DNA of 36,306 bases from Syntrophobacter sp. SbD1 (GCA_900290365.1 OMOE01000121.1:43251-79556), one strand, 5' to 3'. Counted from the stretch's first letter, positions 1 to 7,813 are shown. Made by a program: numbers and translations. The notes: generated from the letters alone by a model not told the origin.

Positions 1-686
1 TGGTCAGCCATTCGCTTCAAGTAAGGAGTAACGAATTCATTGAACATCCGCGGACTCACCAGACTCGCCGACCCGATGGGCTCTACGACGATTGGAAGGG
101 ATTTTCTCTTCAGGATCTCGTCAATAAACTTAAGACCCGCCTGACAGCAAAGGTCCAGCAATTCGTGGACCCATTCCTTGTTCTTGTACAGGTCCCTGAC
201 AAAAACGTCGGCGCCGCGCAGGGCTGCGGCGGTGGTAAAGGGCCCTGCCAGGACGGTGCTTACGCAAACCTCGTGGCCCACCTCCGCCACCGCGTACTCG
301 GTCGCCTGCAAGTAAACCGGGAGGCGTCCGTCACAGGTAAAATCGGGGATTTTCACTCGCTCGATGTCCTCCAGTTTCTTGAGCAGCGGATCAGCGAGTT
401 GAGGGGCGTCATCCTCGATGAAGTCCATTTTCTGCCCCATCGCCTCAGCAAGCGTAGAGGTGGTAGACAGAAAGGTGATGAGGTCGTTTCCGTAGCGCCG
501 GTAGGTGGCAACATGGGCTTTGCCGAAGAGTTCGGCATTCTGAATGCACTTGGCCACCGGCACATTGATAGCCCTGGACGCATGGTTGAGAATAAGGGGG
601 AAACAGGCGATCCGTTGCGGGTTGACTCCTTGCAGGTAACTTAAAACTCTTTCCAGGGAGGTCTGTGTATCGTCGGGAACTTGCAT
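1..686 (-). CDS. UroD-family corrinoid methyltransferase (MtaA/MtbA/CmuA-like), C-terminus cut by window edge
   Basis: The reading frame is open from ATG at 686 to the left edge, giving 228 residues with no stop. GAGGAAAGGA upstream of the ATG serves as ribosome site. The protein begins MQVPDDTQTSLERVL and continues with stretches typical of the uroporphyrinogen decarboxylase superfamily: NHASRAINV, an AEAMG segment, the VLAGPFTTAA strand-loop, and VVEPIGSASLVSPRMF near the edge. Family members either decarboxylate uroporphyrinogen or move methyl groups between a corrinoid protein and a thiol or tetrahydrofolate. The corrinoid protein gene lies 29 nt upstream on the same strand, which argues for the methyltransferase role and against haem synthesis. 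The C-terminal part that would carry the zinc ligands is outside the window, so the acceptor cannot be judged. Family is secure; substrate is not. Confidence 0.85.
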   Translation of the reverse strand, partial: MQVPDDTQTSLERVLSYLQGVNPQRIACFPLILNHASRAINVPVAKCIQNAELFGKAHVATYRRYGNDLITFLSTTSTLAEAMGQKMDFIEDDAPQLADPLLKKLEDIERVKIPDFTCDGRLPVYLQATEYAVAEVGHEVCVSTVLAGPFTTAAALRGADVFVRDLYKNKEWVHELLDLCCQAGLKFIDEILKRKSLPIVVEPIGSASLVSPRMFNEFVTPYLKRMAD

Positions 687-715
687 TTTCACTAATCCTT
701 TCCTCGTTTTAAGGT

Positions 716-1378
716 TTAAGCGGCTACTACTCGGGCGCTAAGTGCTTTGGCGACTCTCACGGCATTGGCCGCATTTCCCGCATAGCCGTCGGCTCCGATA
801 CGATCGGCAAACGCCTGAGAAATAGGCCCGCCTCCCACCAGCACCTTGAAACGGTCGCGTATTCCCTCTTCCTTGAGCATTTCAATGACTGTGGACATTC
901 CGTCCATGGTTGTCGTCATTAGAGTCGAAAGGCAGATAATTTGCGCATCGACCTCTTTGGCTTTTTCTACGAAATGGGCCAGGGGAACATTTCGGCCAAG
1001 GTCGTAAATCTCAAAGCCGGCGACATCGAGCATGATCTTAACAAGGTTTTTGCCGATATCATGGGTATCCCCTTCGACGACGCCGATCACACAACCGATC
1101 TTTGTCTGATCATTTTCCCTATTGAGATGGGGATTGAGAATTTCAAGAGCAGCGTACAAGGCATCTGAGCAAATGAGCAGTTCGGGAACGAAATATTCTT
1201 CCTCTTCATACAGCACACCGGCTTTATTCATGCCAACCACCAGTCCATTGGCGATGGCGTCAAACGCGTCCAACCCGGCTTTGATAGCCTCCCGAGCCAC
1301 TGAAACGGCAAGATCCTCATTCATGTTGAGGACCGATTCTGCCAAATCTTTGAGGATATCCTCTCTTTCTCTCGCCAT
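716..1378 (-). CDS. Methyltransferase cognate corrinoid protein (MtaC/MttC/MtmC type)
   Basis: A protein of 220 residues with the two-domain layout of small corrinoid proteins. The N-terminal helical cap (about 1-85) contains DILKDLAESVLNM and the VPELLICSDALY segment. The B12-binding Rossmann domain (about 90-215) has GDTHDIGKNL, the DxHxxG motif whose His is the lower cobalt ligand, followed by STLMTTTM and VGGGP. It carries a methyl group on cobalt between a substrate-specific methyltransferase and an acceptor methyltransferase. The frame is open upstream to 1546, but ATG 1378 has AGGAG 8 nt before it and matches the normal N-terminus, so the longer start is rejected. It is probably co-transcribed with the UroD-family gene 29 nt downstream. 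A hairpin plus T6 run sits just before its ribosome site. No substrate-specific MtaB/MttB-type partner is visible. Confidence 0.9.
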   Translation of the reverse strand: MAREREDILKDLAESVLNMNEDLAVSVAREAIKAGLDAFDAIANGLVVGMNKAGVLYEEEEYFVPELLICSDALYAALEILNPHLNRENDQTKIGCVIGVVEGDTHDIGKNLVKIMLDVAGFEIYDLGRNVPLAHFVEKAKEVDAQIICLSTLMTTTMDGMSTVIEMLKEEGIRDRFKVLVGGGPISQAFADRIGADGYAGNAANAVRVAKALSARVVAA

Positions 1379-1969
1379 GACACTTCTCCTTCCGAAAAAA
1401 TGGCCTCCCTGGACGGCGGAGGCCGCAATGAATGTTGGTGGCAAATTATTAAAAGCTGCTTTCCGGTGCGCGCAGGGCTGGGGGCTCAAGTCCCCCATCA
1501 GATAAACGCTGAGGATTTTAATCGGCGTCTTCCGAGTATTGTTCATAGCTTTCGTATTTGCGCTTCCGTTTCATCCATAAATCGCTACAGAAAGAGTATA
1601 GTATGGGAACTATCTATGAGACAAATTGATTATTCCTATGAAAAGAAAGATTCTCATAGGCCATGGCGTTAGGTCTTCTGCTTGAGGGGACTATAATTTT
1701 GGTTTGGGAAAATGAGGGGCCAAGCGCCATGACAGGAAGGCGGTACGGATCAGATTGGAGTGGTGGGTACGGTGGCGCCTCATGCTGTTGCATTAAGCTC
1801 CACACTAATACCGAGCAAACGCACGGAAACCCTTCACATGCCGGTAGTCAACCGCATACCCAGGTTTTAACCACAGATGCGGCGCGAAAAATTTAGATTT
1901 CCTTAAAGCAACAGCATTGACGGTGAAGCCGCGCCCACCATAGAAACAGGCCCTGCGCCTCAAGACCGC
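1379..1969. other. Intergenic region upstream of the corrinoid gene
   Basis: This 591-nt gap separates the start of the corrinoid operon from the end of the first L,D-transpeptidase gene. Its left part is the leader with two hairpins (1402-1424 and 1479-1497). Around 1614-1660 there are three CTATGA-type half sites: CTATGAG at 1614, CCTATGA at 1635 and the inverted TCATAGG at 1654. The last two form a perfect 7-bp inverted repeat with a 12-nt spacer, a possible operator. Between about 1663 and 1969 I see no convincing gene, terminator or repeat. Confidence 0.5.
1395..1424 (-). terminator. Hairpin plus U-run in the corrinoid-gene leader (possible attenuator)
   Basis: On the minus strand a perfect 7-bp stem GGCCTCC/GGAGGCC (1424-1418 with 1408-1402, 9-nt loop) is followed by A and six T (1400-1395). 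The AGGAG ribosome site of the corrinoid gene follows within about 5 nt. The shape is that of an intrinsic terminator placed as a leader attenuator. The stem also carries a CCTCC block that could pair with the ribosome site. A second hairpin, TGGGGG/CCCCCA (1497-1479), lies upstream. No known riboswitch consensus was recognised, so function is inferred from shape and position only. Confidence 0.45.
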
Positions 1970-2644
1970 TCAGGGCATGATATAAACAGGCGTGCCGATC
2001 TGGACCACGCTGAACAATTCGTCCATGGCGCTGTTCTGCAATGCTATGCAGCCAAGGGTCCAGTCCATGTAGCAGCCGCCGCCGTGGATCATTACCTGCC
2101 CGCCCAGGGCGGTATTTGCGGGCGGCAGTCTCATCGCGTCATTTGCCTGCTTGATCGAACAGTATTCATTGTTGGAAATCATTCCGCATGAAAGAGCAGT
2201 TTCCGCGTTGTGCGGGTTGGGGTAGTTTATTCCAAGCGACTTGTAATAATGGCTGGAAGCATTTTTGCTGCACACAAAATATTCGCCCTCCGGGGTCCTG
2301 CCGTCGCCTCTAAAGTATTTGTCTCCTTTAGGGCTGGGACCAAGGGCGACCCGGTAATCCCGAATCAGGGTTTTATCCTGGATCAGCCAAAGCCTTCGTT
2401 GCTCCTTCAGTACATAGATTTTAGGCTTGCTGGTGAGAGCGATGGGAAAATCCAGATCTACCGAGCAATATGGAAGTTCGCATTCAGGCTGCGCAAGAGG
2501 AGGAGGAGGCTGCTCGATCTTTGTTACCGGTCTCGAGGGTATATGTGATTCGAAAAGCGAACACGAGCATAAAACAACGCAAAAAAGACCCCCGCAAAGC
2601 AAGGTTAGAAAAAAACTCCAACGTTTCCCCCTTAAAGCCCCCAT
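1970..2644 (-). CDS. L,D-transpeptidase (YkuD domain) lipoprotein
   Basis: A protein of 224 residues. It opens with a basic n-region and hydrophobic stretch (about 8-26) ending in LCSC, a lipobox, so it is probably lipidated and acts in the periplasm. A proline-rich linker (PPPPLAQP) follows, then the YkuD domain from about residue 70 (KPKIYVLKEQRRLWL) to the end. The catalytic signature is complete: H187 in IHGGG and C199 in DWTLGCIAL. L,D-transpeptidases form 3-3 peptidoglycan cross-links or anchor proteins to tetrapeptide stems through this cysteine. A second YkuD lipoprotein gene lies 14 nt upstream on the same strand, so the two are probably one transcript. Which of the two activities it has cannot be told from sequence. 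Confidence 0.88.
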   Translation of the reverse strand: MGALRGKRWSFFLTLLCGGLFCVVLCSCSLFESHIPSRPVTKIEQPPPPLAQPECELPYCSVDLDFPIALTSKPKIYVLKEQRRLWLIQDKTLIRDYRVALGPSPKGDKYFRGDGRTPEGEYFVCSKNASSHYYKSLGINYPNPHNAETALSCGMISNNEYCSIKQANDAMRLPPANTALGGQVMIHGGGCYMDWTLGCIALQNSAMDELFSVVQIGTPVYIMP

Positions 2645-2658
2645 TTCTTAATCCTCCC

Positions 2659-3573
2659 TCAATTCTTTATTGCTGTTTCCAAAAGCTGTTTCGGTGGTTC
2701 CTTCGCAGATTTGGGCGCTATCTCCTGCGTCTTCCGTGCTCCGCTCTCCGTCTTCGGCCCTCCTGCCTCCAATTTGATGTCACGACCCAAATCCTTTAGG
2801 GATTCCGTAATCAGGACGGCCGTGCCGACGTTTGCCCAGTCATATAGCTTTTCCGAATAGGCGATCGGGACGTTTATGCAGCCGTGGGAACAATTCGGAC
2901 CGATCACGTCCCCCGTGTGAATCCAAACGCGGTCGTAGATGTGCAGTGCATCGGGCATGTCGGCGGGCTCACCGTAGGCGTTGGGATACGTTGACATGTG
3001 ACGGGGATCTTTGCCTTGCACCCTGTACATTCCCTTCTTGGTCCAGGCCTTCATCTTCCCTGTGCATATATAGGTATTGCCAACCAGAGTGCCGTTTTGA
3101 TACCAACCCAAAAAGTTGATGTCCTTTACAACCAGGATAAACTTGGAATACCTGCGCGCGCCTGCAATATTTCCGGGAAGCGGCGACCAGTCCTTGTACG
3201 CAGAAAAATTCTTCGGCACTATCAATCGACGTTTCCGCTTCATATCCTGACGGATATATTCCTTGTCCTTCTTATTGAGGCGGCAAAGAATTTCGATGCA
3301 ACCGTAAAAGTCGAGATCGGGGTTCTTCTCAACGAGCTTACGGATTTCCTTTTCGGTTATAGCGCGCCGTACAGTGGCAAGTTCCTTCCCGTAATGTTTG
3401 ACCGCCGGTTTGGGGGCGGAAGTGGCTATGTCGGGTTGCCGGGTGATAGGCGCCGTTTCCGATTGATCGGGCGTGAACTCGCCTTGTTGCATGCCGGCTG
3501 GTTTGGTTGTGCATCCGTACATTAACAGCAGTGCAATTGTCCCGATCCACAAACACGGGTTCAATCTGGCCAT
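2659..3573 (-). CDS. L,D-transpeptidase (YkuD domain) lipoprotein, second copy
   Basis: A protein of 304 residues. ATG 3573 is chosen because AGGGGA precedes it by 5 nt and it gives a standard lipoprotein signal: MARLNP, hydrophobic core, LMYGC. The alternative GTG at 3594 would add seven residues. After the signal comes a low-complexity linker (about 20-65), then a basic region with LVEKNPDLDFYGC and, near residue 120, a YSKFILVVKD strand that begins the YkuD domain. The catalytic block reads IHTGDVIGPNCSHGCINVP, giving the H...SHGC cysteine signature. The tail after about residue 265 is charged and Pro/Lys-rich. It probably remodels peptidoglycan cross-links in the periplasm. It is only distantly like the downstream copy (different signature, extra N-terminal region), so this is not a recent duplication. 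Confidence 0.87.
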   Translation of the reverse strand: MARLNPCLWIGTIALLLMYGCTTKPAGMQQGEFTPDQSETAPITRQPDIATSAPKPAVKHYGKELATVRRAITEKEIRKLVEKNPDLDFYGCIEILCRLNKKDKEYIRQDMKRKRRLIVPKNFSAYKDWSPLPGNIAGARRYSKFILVVKDINFLGWYQNGTLVGNTYICTGKMKAWTKKGMYRVQGKDPRHMSTYPNAYGEPADMPDALHIYDRVWIHTGDVIGPNCSHGCINVPIAYSEKLYDWANVGTAVLITESLKDLGRDIKLEAGGPKTESGARKTQEIAPKSAKEPPKQLLETAIKN

Positions 3574-3996
3574 AAAATTCCCCTGCAAACTCACTCCGAA
3601 CAGGCGCCCGGTTTAAGTCTTCGATAAATTTTTACGCGATTCGATCATTCCGGTTCGGGTAGGTCCTTCCCCCGGTTGAGATAAATACGTTATCGTCGCT
3701 TTATTTTCAAGAGCCATGTTGGAAGGGGTGAACCCTCACTTTGTTCGAGTTCCGCGTTAAACATTCGAGCCTACGGCAGACTCTTATAGTTCGGCGTTCG
3801 ATCTTTTGTGAGGACGCAGGCTGAAGGGTGTTAGGGCTTGGAATGTCACGCGCAGGTGTGTAGAATGCTTGTAAGCCTGAAGGGGTTTAGAGGTGGAGGG
3901 GGTTAAGGCCGCGAATGTCACGCGCAGGCGCGGGAAATGCCCTTTCAGCCTAAACCCCTTCGGCCTGAATAACCTCTCTGGAAAACTGATTTCGAC
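3574..3996. other. Intergenic region between divergent genes
   Basis: This 423-nt gap lies between the start of the second L,D-transpeptidase gene (minus) and the membrane-protein gene (plus), so it should hold promoters for both. None could be picked with confidence. Its right third (about 3823-3975) is filled by the palindromic repeat annotated separately. The rest is unremarkable. Confidence 0.5.
3823..3975. repeat. Palindromic intergenic repeat, two units (third copy at 8862-8934)
   Basis: The 16-mer GAATGTCACGCGCAGG occurs at 3841-3856 and again at 3913-3928, exactly 72 nt apart. Each copy is preceded by a purine-rich arm of the type AGGCTGAAGGGGTTTAG. The second unit ends with the inverted arm CTAAACCCCTTCGGCCTGA (3950-3968), which is complementary to GCCTGAAGGGGTTTAG at 3875-3890. 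A diverged third copy lies between ruvB and ruvA. The arms would fold into a long hairpin with the conserved core in the loop. No transposase is near, so a REP- or MITE-like non-coding element is the best description. Confidence 0.7.
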
Positions 3997-5433
3997 ATGA
4001 ATCGTGATATGAAGCGAAAAGAAATATTTTTGGTCTTGATTTTAGCCCTGGCAGTGGCATTGGTGAGCGCCCGTCCTTATGCCGGCGGTTGGAATGACGG
4101 CAGTCGGCTGGCAGTGGTAGAAAGCCTGGTGGATTTCAGAACGCTGGCAATCGACCATTCCATTTTTGTCGATCCGGCCTTGGCCAAAGGCGCCAAGGCG
4201 CCCCCTTATTCTCCGCAGCAACCGGATTTGCTGGCAGCCGGCACGCTTGATAGAGTGCTTGTCAAGGGCCGATTCTATTCGGACAAGCCCGAAGTTCCGT
4301 CTCTTCTTATGGCCGCCGGCTACCAGGTCCTGGAGTGGACCACTGGATTGGAGGCCCGATCACGGCCCGACCTCTTCGCCTATGCGATGACCCTGATCTC
4401 TTCAGGACTGGCATTCGTGGCGGCGGTTTTGTCCATCCACCTTTTGGGCCGGAGAATACTGCCCGGGAAGTCAATGGCGTTTGCGGTGACCATCAGTTTC
4501 GCTCTGGGTTCATCGGCGCTCACGTATGCAAGGCAGGTGAACAGCCACGAGGAATTGCTGGCTGCTGCTGCTGCTCTCATGGTTTGTCTGCATTCTTTGC
4601 CGGAAAGACTTCGTCAAACCCCATTGCCGCGTGGGTTGCTCGCAAGCATGGGAGTGCTCACCGGCCTCGGCTACACTATGGACTTTGCCGTCGGACCTCT
4701 GCTCCTTATCGCCGTCTTTCCGCTGGTCGTCTACCGCTGCCGCGTTTTGGGGAGAAAGGGCATGGGCCTTGTCGCCCTGTTTTTCCTTTCCGCTCTTCCT
4801 CTGATTTTACTGCATCATGCGCTCAATTATCATATCGGAGGGACATTGCGGCCAGTCAACGCCGTTGATCAATATCTTTTCTGGCCCGGTTCTCCCTTCA
4901 ATTTCAGCAACGCCACGGGCCATTGGCATCACGCCGGCTTCGGGCACGCCCTAGGTTACGCCCTGGAACTCCTGTTTGGTAAAAAAGGCTTTCTGCTCCA
5001 CCAGCCTGTGTTGATCCTAGCATTATTGGGCGGCATCGCGCTGATGATCGAAAAACGGGAGTTTCTGCCGGAAATGCTTTTCGCGTTCGCCTGGAGCGGG
5101 GCCACCTGGCTGGTATATGCCTGGGGTTCCAACAACTCTTCGGGGATATGCGCCACTATCCGCTGGTTCGTGCCCTTGCTGGCCCCCGGATATTATGTGC
5201 TTTTGATGGTATTGCGGCATCGGCCGTATCTTTACCCTCAGTTTCGGGCACTCGCTGCCGGCGGCATGCTGCTCTCTTTTTTGATGTGGTATTATGGCCC
5301 ATGGATGAGAATGGTTCCCGGATACTGGCCGATTCTGGGAATAACTCTGCTGGGCTGGAGTGTGATCGCGTTTCGCCGAAGGCACATTGAGCAAAAAATC
5401 TCGCTATTTCGATCTCCTGCCCGAACTCCTTGA
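3997..5433 (+). CDS. Polytopic membrane protein, GT-C glycosyltransferase-like
   Basis: A protein of 478 residues with about ten hydrophobic segments spread along it: around 10-25, 130-150, 160-175, 225-245, 255-275, 330-350, 360-380, 390-405, 418-432 and 438-455. The first predicted periplasmic loop carries NDGSRLAVVESLVDF close after TM1. A Trp/Tyr/Asp element soon after TM1 is common in GT-C type lipid-linked sugar transferases and in PMT-like proteins. The loop between TM1 and TM2 is about 100 residues long. No firm catalytic signature or named family was recognised, so the enzyme role is a guess from topology. ATG 3997 has only a weak GGA ribosome site. A second ATG five codons in is possible. 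The gene stands alone, 71 nt before the DksA-BON gene. Confidence 0.7.
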   Translation: MNRDMKRKEIFLVLILALAVALVSARPYAGGWNDGSRLAVVESLVDFRTLAIDHSIFVDPALAKGAKAPPYSPQQPDLLAAGTLDRVLVKGRFYSDKPEVPSLLMAAGYQVLEWTTGLEARSRPDLFAYAMTLISSGLAFVAAVLSIHLLGRRILPGKSMAFAVTISFALGSSALTYARQVNSHEELLAAAAALMVCLHSLPERLRQTPLPRGLLASMGVLTGLGYTMDFAVGPLLLIAVFPLVVYRCRVLGRKGMGLVALFFLSALPLILLHHALNYHIGGTLRPVNAVDQYLFWPGSPFNFSNATGHWHHAGFGHALGYALELLFGKKGFLLHQPVLILALLGGIALMIEKREFLPEMLFAFAWSGATWLVYAWGSNNSSGICATIRWFVPLLAPGYYVLLMVLRHRPYLYPQFRALAAGGMLLSFLMWYYGPWMRMVPGYWPILGITLLGWSVIAFRRRHIEQKISLFRSPARTP

Positions 5434-5504
5434 ATTATTCGCAGGCACTTCTTATTATTAGTCGAATGTAGTTATCGTCATTGTCGTGCTCAGGAGGGTT
5501 GATC

Positions 5505-6275
5505 ATGACCAAGGAAGAAATCCTTTTCCTTAGAAATATGCTGCTCGACAGGCGCAGCACCATAGTGGAAAGAGTTCGAAGGCTTGCGGCAGCGTGGCAT
5601 GAATTGGAAGAGCCTGCTATAGAGCTGGAAGAAGAGGCTCAGAAGGCAAGCATAGCCAAGCCTTACGACGAACTCGACAAGAATGGGAAGGTGGAAATCG
5701 AACAGATCGATCTTGCGCTGATCAAGATTACTGTGGGTGATTATGGGATTTGCGAGGCCTGTGGGGATGACATCGCACATAGAAGACTTCAGGCTATACC
5801 TTGGGCGCGTCTTTGTGTGGAGTGCGCCCGAGAATACGAAAAGCAAAACAGGAGCCTGCCGCAAACGTCCGATATAGCGGTTTCCGCAAAAATTCCCGAT
5901 GAATTCCATGGCTTGACCAATCAGCAGATTGTCAGCCTGATCTATGAACGCTTGCAAACCGATGAAAGAGTCGACACCGAAGATCTGCGGCTTTCCTTCA
6001 GAAAAGGGGTGGTTTTTCTGGACGGCGCAGTGGAAACTGAGGCCGAGCACGATCTAATTGTCCAGATCCTCGCCGATTCGATGGGATTTTCATCTGTTGT
6101 CGATCACATCGGGATAAATGAAATGAGCATTGAGGCGGATGAAATCTCGGAGGGTTCTTCTGAAGAGGATGATCTGGACAGGGGACTCTTTTATGACCGG
6201 GATTCACACGAGGAAGCTTTCGAAGCCAAAGGGGTGTCCCCTTTGAACAAGACAAAAGACGATGCCTTAAGTTAG
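5505..6275 (+). CDS. DksA/TraR-type zinc-finger protein with C-terminal BON domain
   Basis: A protein of 256 residues. ATG 5505 follows a strong AGGAGG; an in-frame start 24 nt earlier lacks one. Residues 1-75 are a charged helical hairpin with the usual DksA/TraR coiled-coil look. The C4 zinc finger is complete: C83 and C86 (GICEACGDD), then C104 and C107 (LCVECA), spacing C-x2-C-x17-C-x2-C. DksA family proteins enter the RNA polymerase secondary channel and tune transcription with ppGpp. Unlike usual members (about 110-150 residues), this one continues into a BON-like alpha/beta unit at about 132-205 (LTNQQIVSLIYERL, then VVFLDGAVETEAEHDLI, then VVDHIGI) and an acidic tail. BON domains normally bind lipid surfaces or occur in envelope proteins. 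No signal peptide is present, so it should be cytoplasmic. Confidence 0.85.
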   Translation: MTKEEILFLRNMLLDRRSTIVERVRRLAAAWHELEEPAIELEEEAQKASIAKPYDELDKNGKVEIEQIDLALIKITVGDYGICEACGDDIAHRRLQAIPWARLCVECAREYEKQNRSLPQTSDIAVSAKIPDEFHGLTNQQIVSLIYERLQTDERVDTEDLRLSFRKGVVFLDGAVETEAEHDLIVQILADSMGFSSVVDHIGINEMSIEADEISEGSSEEDDLDRGLFYDRDSHEEAFEAKGVSPLNKTKDDALS

Positions 6276-6287
6276 TTCTACAAAAGG

Positions 6288-6325
6288 ATTCGAGGGTTGC
6301 GGAGGTTCGCAACCCTCGAATTTTT
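6288..6325 (+). terminator. Strong intrinsic terminator after the DksA-BON gene
   Basis: A perfect 14-bp stem pairs ATTCGAGGGTTGCG (6288-6301) with CGCAACCCTCGAAT (6308-6321). The loop is 6 nt and the run TTTTT follows directly (6321-6325). It lies 12 nt after the stop codon. The A-T pair at the stem base gives a partial U-run on the other strand too, but no minus-strand gene ends there. Confidence 0.93.
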
Positions 6326-6864
6326 GGCGGCACGAAGGTGGTGGCCCGGAGCGCGAGATGGGAACTGAGAAAGACCGTCGGACGAAGTTGAACGCACGGG
6401 ACTGAGCACCCGATTGAACGTGAAAACGTATATTAGCTTGAAATCGAAATTGAACTGAATGCCGGAACAGGGGGAGAGCTATTCCGAGCAAGAGGCTGAA
6501 CCGCAACGGGAATGGAATCCGAACATGAGTTGATGAGCAGTGTCACGGGAATCGAAAAAGATTGTCAGAGAGCATCCTCCAGCGTTGTCGTTTGGCACGC
6601 CGAACAGTATTCTTCTGAACAAATAAGCTAGCAATTTCTGTTCCAGGGAAGTTCTTGTCCTGGTTGGTCCAATTTATACTTGTAAAATCGCGATGTTATG
6701 TCGTGGGCCGAGCGCGCTTCTTTGGGTGGAATTAAATTTCGGAGTCGAAATAGAGGTTGTTTGCGTAAACTTGAACGATCCAGGCGACAGTTGGTGTAAT
6801 CTAAAAATTTCAGGCCAGTGGCGCTGAGGGCGTATCTCCTTCCTTTTGTCTTGCCGCAGGCGGC
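6326..6864. other. Non-coding gap of 539 nt
   Basis: The gap runs from the terminator to the end of the TauE/SafE gene. Short open frames in it lack ribosome sites and recognisable sequence. The word TGAAC or TGAA recurs several times between about 6380 and 6510, which gives a loosely repetitive look, but no exact unit or fold could be defined. No tRNA-like sequence was seen. It may be decayed coding sequence. Confidence 0.4.
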
Positions 6865-7707
6865 TTAATGCTGGAGCAACAGCGACAGGATGCGTATCCC
6901 GACAAAACACAGGGCGAGGGCCAGGCTGCGAACGATCCATGACCCGCCGACCCTGGTGGAGAGGTAGGCGCCTATGGGCGCCCCCAGCAGTACGCCGATG
7001 GACAGGGACAAGGTGTGCCTGGCCCCTTCATGAAAGCTTCCCATACCGATGTGCACCATCGTACCGGTAAGGGCCATGATAGCCAGGATGAAATGAGAGG
7101 TGGCCGTGGCGACGTGCACCGGGAAATCGAGAAGGAAAATAAGGGCCGGCACATGGATGATTCCGCCCCCGATCCCGAGAAAACTGGAAACATACCCGAC
7201 TCCAAAGCTGATCGCTATACCCACCAGCGGGTTGAAATTATAATCAAACTCTTCCCCGGTTGCGGTCACGAGGTGGCGTGAGATAGAGGGATGGTGCAGC
7301 TGTGGCCTGGTTCCGTCACTATGTTCTAGCGGAGAGTGAAAGAACAAAAACACCCCGGCGGCCAGCAGGAGCAGTCCGAAGATTGCGTCAAAGGTGGAGC
7401 GGGGTACCGACGAGGTGCTCAGAGCCCCGATGACGGCCCCCGGAATCGTTGCAACGGCGAACATGAGTCCTGACTTGTAATCGATCCGGCGCATCATTGC
7501 ATAGGACTCGGACCCGGCGACTGCATTGAAGAAGACCACCGCCAGTGAAATCGCCGTTAGTTGTTCGGGGGGGGCTTCAGGGTGAATCAGAAGAAGCAGC
7601 GGCATCAGTATAAAGCCGCCGCCTGCTCCGATGAGTGTGCCATAGAGTCCTACTATCAATCCCAGGCCTATTAGATAAAAGTATTCAGATGGGCTGAACG
7701 GTCCCAT
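6865..7707 (-). CDS. TauE/SafE-family permease (sulfite/organosulfonate exporter family)
   Basis: A protein of 280 residues starting MGPFSPSEYF. ATG 7707 is preceded by AGAGGAG at about 10 nt; a longer frame reaches 7782 but has no ribosome site. Eight hydrophobic segments are arranged as two halves. Each half opens with the family's glycine motif: GTLIGAGGGFILMPLLL near residue 25 and SFLGIGGGIIHVPAL near residue 175. A loop of about 45 residues joins the halves. TauE/SafE proteins are inner-membrane carriers for sulfite, sulfoacetate or other small anions; the actual substrate here is unknown. It is the last gene of a minus-strand run that begins at rlmE, 106 nt after ruvB, and may have its own promoter. 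Confidence 0.88.
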   Translation of the reverse strand: MGPFSPSEYFYLIGLGLIVGLYGTLIGAGGGFILMPLLLLIHPEAPPEQLTAISLAVVFFNAVAGSESYAMMRRIDYKSGLMFAVATIPGAVIGALSTSSVPRSTFDAIFGLLLLAAGVFLFFHSPLEHSDGTRPQLHHPSISRHLVTATGEEFDYNFNPLVGIAISFGVGYVSSFLGIGGGIIHVPALIFLLDFPVHVATATSHFILAIMALTGTMVHIGMGSFHEGARHTLSLSIGVLLGAPIGAYLSTRVGGSWIVRSLALALCFVGIRILSLLLQH

Positions 7708-7813
7708 TTCCGATGAACTCCTCTTGAGCGATAAAACAGGGCCACAACAACGAGGGAAAGTATAAGCATTGCAAAGAGGCATTGCCCCCGGGAAAAAATC
7801 GTTGTCTCATAAT

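Noticed and set aside
1379..1546. 56-residue N-terminal extension of the corrinoid protein
   Set aside because: It would translate through the attenuator-like hairpin and the good ribosome site at 1386-1390; family alignment starts at 1378.
1380..1560. Cobalamin or SAM riboswitch before the corrinoid gene
   Set aside because: The B12-box and the SAM-I core sequence were looked for and not found; only the terminator-like hairpin is supported.
1663..1896. Plus-strand frame of 77 codons in the gap after the corrinoid operon
   Set aside because: No ribosome site, odd composition with a CCC run, no recognisable domain.
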